From Chryseolinea lacunae (GTDB taxonomy: Bacteria; Bacteroidota; Bacteroidia; Cytophagales; Cyclobacteriaceae): a stretch of DNA of 64,000 nt. The stretch lies in assembly GCF_016735595.1 (NCBI RefSeq), contig NZ_JAERRB010000003.1, forward strand, positions 547,401 to 611,400, read 5' to 3'. Below the pieces are notes generated by a model, which searched no databases, was not told the DNA's origin, and saw only the letters and a program-made list of their open reading frames with translations. The first letter of the stretch is position 1, and the number at the start of each line of letters is the position of its first letter. The position numbers and the translations under genes are program-made. Positions 61,825 through 64,000 of this stretch are shown one piece after another.

Positions 61825-62370
61825 TTATGTTACTCTTCTTGGTTTAGGTAGCCATCGTGTAAGATAGGCAATAAGTTTGCCGTCAACTTTACTCCCAACA
61901 AACCCAATTCCTTTTGAGTAATAATTTATGTATGTCATTCCGTCTTTAGAGTTTGAATGAGCTTTGATTGCGATGCAGTTCTTAAAAATATGCGCAGGCG
62001 TTTTCAGCGCTGCACCAACTTCAATAATTTCATATTGCCATTTATCGTCAGCACTAGTCCATCGAAAGGCAATCTTTGGATTGGATGGAATCTCCAGGGT
62101 TTCAAGAAAGGACTTATTGTCTAAGTAGTAGACGGCGCCGTTTTTCGCTATTCTGAAATAAGTTATATCGACGGTTCCATCAGAGTACTTTCTTGTATTT
62201 TGAAGGTAATCGATTTTGTGATGAGTGAACTTTTGTTCATTTATAATATCTTCAAACGATCCATCGGGAGTTTTATAAACCCAAGAGCTCCCCGGGGCTA
62301 AGGGATAGTATACGGGGGGGTCCTGAAGAGAGCAGAGGGTTGTTACAATTGCAGCAATTATAATTTTCAT
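61825..62370 (-). CDS. Exported hypothetical protein
   Basis: 181 aa with a signal-like start (MKIIIAAIVTTLCSLQ). Then YYPLAPGSSWVYKTPDGS and a beta-rich body with YYSKGIGFVGSKVDG near the end. The PLxxGxxWxY start recalls lipocalin-like or DUF3108-type beta-barrel proteins. Upstream of the DUF2007-like gene and probably co-transcribed. Low G+C here. Confidence 0.6.
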   Translation of the reverse strand: MKIIIAAIVTTLCSLQDPPVYYPLAPGSSWVYKTPDGSFEDIINEQKFTHHKIDYLQNTRKYSDGTVDITYFRIAKNGAVYYLDNKSFLETLEIPSNPKIAFRWTSADDKWQYEIIEVGAALKTPAHIFKNCIAIKAHSNSKDGMTYINYYSKGIGFVGSKVDGKLIAYLTRWLPKPRRVT

Positions 62371-62684
62371 TTATTCTTTAACGGTGAGTGTTTAATGGTT
62401 GCACCCATAAAGAATGTCCCTAGACACTCGTGACGGTACTGCAAATTTAAGAGACAGGAGCATTTATATAAAACTTTTGGCGTTGCGAAAATTATCGTAA
62501 CCAGGGACCGTACTTCAATTCAGGCCAAGAAAATTAAAGCTTACAGTCCGTAATGACGTACCAAGATCGGAGTAACTGAATTATGATTCAAACCAAACTT
62601 TTTCCCCACCCGCCTGTTTTCTAAATTGGACTCGCCTCGTCCATGACCCGGCGCATTTTATCTATTTAAAAACATATAAACCCC
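62371..62684. other. Intergenic region without a recognised gene
   Basis: About 314 bp, AT-rich, between two divergent genes. It should contain promoters for both. I see no reliable RNA structure or short gene. Confidence 0.5.
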
Positions 62685-63608
62685 GTGCAAAACATCCTCA
62701 TCACCGGCGCCTCCGGAATGATCGGCCAACACCTCACCGCCACCTTGCTGGCCCGTGGCCACCGCGTGACGCACCTGGGGCGGTCAAAACCAGAAGGTGA
62801 AAAAAGATCGGGTGTGCAGTCGTTCACCTGGAATATCGAAAAGCGCTACATCGAGCCAGGCGCCTTTCTCGGCGTGGACACAATCATTCACCTGGCGGGT
62901 GCGGGCATTGCCGACAAGCCGTGGACAAAAGAACGAAAGCGCGAAATTCTGGAAAGCCGGACGCAGTCTACGCAACTGCTGCACGACGAGCTGAAACGTG
63001 GCGGTCATAAAGTGAAAACATTCCTTTCCGCGTCGGCCATTGGCTTCTACGGTTTCGAAGATGCCACCACCGTGTTTACAGAAGTCAGCCCCGCGGGCAC
63101 CGATTTTTTGGCGCAGGTAACGCAACGCTGGGAACGCGAAGTAGACACCCTATCGGCCCTTGGCTTGCGCGTCGTGAAAATCCGTATCGGCATTGTGTTG
63201 AGCACCGACGGCGGTGTGTTGAATGAACTGATGAAACCCATCAAATTTTATGTAGGGGCACCGTTGGGCTCAGGCGATCAATACACCAGTTGGATTCATA
63301 TCGACGACCTGTGTGGAATCTTTGCCTACGCGGCAGAGCACGATACCCTTCAGGGACCCTACAATGCTGTGGCTCCCAATCCTGTCACCAACAAAGTGCT
63401 GACAAAGGCCACTGCCAGAATGATGCACCGGCCCATCATCATTCCCAAAGTTCCTGCCTTTGCGCTCCGGCTGCTGCTGGGCGAAATGGCTGACCTGGTG
63501 CTCACTGGCAATAAAGTTTCGAACACAAAAATTCTGAACGAGGGCTTTGTGTTCTCCTACCAAACAGTGGAGGCTGCCTTGCAGAATTTGCTGGGAGAAA
63601 AGCAATAG
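62685..63608 (+). CDS. TIGR01777-family epimerase (SulA-like SDR protein)
   Basis: 307 aa. N-terminal ILITGASGMIGQHLTATLLA binds NAD(P). IIHLAGAGIADKPWTKERKREILESR, read in two parts, and SWIHIDDLCGIF are typical of TIGR01777 proteins, once called SulA and linked to cell division in cyanobacteria. Start is GTG at 62685, as no ATG is near. Function uncertain, and the substrate is unknown. Confidence 0.88.
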   Translation: MQNILITGASGMIGQHLTATLLARGHRVTHLGRSKPEGEKRSGVQSFTWNIEKRYIEPGAFLGVDTIIHLAGAGIADKPWTKERKREILESRTQSTQLLHDELKRGGHKVKTFLSASAIGFYGFEDATTVFTEVSPAGTDFLAQVTQRWEREVDTLSALGLRVVKIRIGIVLSTDGGVLNELMKPIKFYVGAPLGSGDQYTSWIHIDDLCGIFAYAAEHDTLQGPYNAVAPNPVTNKVLTKATARMMHRPIIIPKVPAFALRLLLGEMADLVLTGNKVSNTKILNEGFVFSYQTVEAALQNLLGEKQ

Positions 63609-63613
63609 ATGTT

Positions 63614-64000
63614 TTATTGCTTCACGGCCACGGCAATCTTGGAATCGGCGGTGCCATAATAAAGAAACCAAGCGTCATGAAAATAGACGAGGCCTTCCAG
63701 GAAACACACCTGATTTACCTGGCCTGAGAGTTCATAGGGTTTGTCGGGGCGTATGAAATTCTTTTCCAGCCGGTCCACCACTTTCGTGGGATCGGTTTCG
63801 TCGAACAACACTTGTCCGCCGCAGTAGGCACCTTTTGCCAGCGTGGTGTCACCCTCGGTGTCTTTGTTCATGCCGTTGTAGAGGAGCACGATGCCGTCGG
63901 GTGTGAGCAACGCATACGGCCCGCTTTCCACGAGGCGACTATCGAAATAGCCGGGACGTGGTTTGAGAACCGACTTCAACTTTCCATTTTCTTCAACGGG
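63614..64000 (-). CDS. Glycoside hydrolase/phosphorylase family 130-like enzyme (N-terminus outside window)
   Basis: About 129 visible C-terminal residues. The fragment contains LKPRPGYFDSRLVESGPYALL, broken after VESGP, then FLEGLVYFHDAWFLYYGTADS, broken after HDAWFLYY, and KIAVAVKQ at the end. These blocks are typical of GH130 beta-mannoside phosphorylases and related enzymes with a five-bladed beta-propeller. No start is visible before 64000. Convergent with the TIGR01777 gene, 5 nt apart. Confidence 0.7.
   Translation of the reverse strand, partial: PVEENGKLKSVLKPRPGYFDSRLVESGPYALLTPDGIVLLYNGMNKDTEGDTTLAKGAYCGGQVLFDETDPTKVVDRLEKNFIRPDKPYELSGQVNQVCFLEGLVYFHDAWFLYYGTADSKIAVAVKQ

Overview
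The window looks like chromosome from a free-living member of the Bacteroidota, order Cytophagales; a Chryseolinea/Ohtaekwangia-like bacterium is my guess from gene style, not from a search. Evidence: several promoters match the Bacteroidota form TTTG-N18-21-TAnnTTTG (upstream of the DksA-like gene, rimP, rpsU and the acyl-CoA dehydrogenase). Many genes encode exported proteins or lipoproteins, there is a TonB-dependent receptor with a CarboxypepD_reg-like domain, and families such as a NUDIX-type transcription factor and GH29, GH3 and GH130 enzymes are present. I found no tRNA, rRNA, CRISPR array, transposase or prophage. G+C appears near 50% except for two AT-rich stretches (about 48.1-49.8 kb and 61.3-62.7 kb).

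Layout. 1-6 kb: the repeat-rich N-terminal part of a probable RluB-type pseudouridine synthase, scpB, a histone H1-like/DksA fusion, a FabZ-like dehydratase that lacks the catalytic His, a secreted lamin-tail-domain protein and asd. 7-13 kb: a leftward cluster of an ATP-grasp enzyme, a LysE exporter and 5-oxoprolinase, then DinB-like and YHS proteins. 13.7-24.9 kb: housekeeping and exported genes (DUF3500, M20 amidohydrolase, RlmI-like methyltransferase, HtrA protease, ispH, hpf, a Xer recombinase, rpsU, acyl-CoA dehydrogenase). 25-30 kb: a nucleotide-sugar operon (ugd, UDP-xylose synthase, rfbB, rfbA, an HD-like protein). 30-35 kb: the translation operon rimP-nusA-infB, then an archaemetzincin lipoprotein. 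35.5-40.7 kb: a carbohydrate locus with a NUDIX-type regulator divergent from GH3 and TIM-barrel genes, and a convergent GH29 fucosidase. Twin TGTGT-N7-ACACA palindromes lie in the divergent promoter. 40.9-48.3 kb: LemA, prfA, an M28 peptidase, tag, an exported RidA, GNAT and a trans-sulfuration enzyme. 48.4-52.0 kb: two tandem paralogous seven-helix membrane proteins, a histidine kinase without a sensor domain, a NarL-type regulator, twin TAGTA-N6-TACTA palindromes and a receiver-like protein without its phospho-acceptor. 52.2-64 kb: holin-like protein, an exonuclease/GIY-YIG fusion, MoxR, a TonB receptor with a beta-helix lipoprotein, small hypothetical genes, a TIGR01777 epimerase and a truncated GH130 gene.

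The strongest candidates for new biology are the 48.4-52.0 kb sensory locus and the dead-NUDIX regulator with its twin operators. A probable non-AUG start of ispH, the receptor/beta-helix pair and the ATP-grasp/LysE/oxoprolinase cluster are also worth following up. Functional links are inferences from family knowledge and gene order; no database search was possible.
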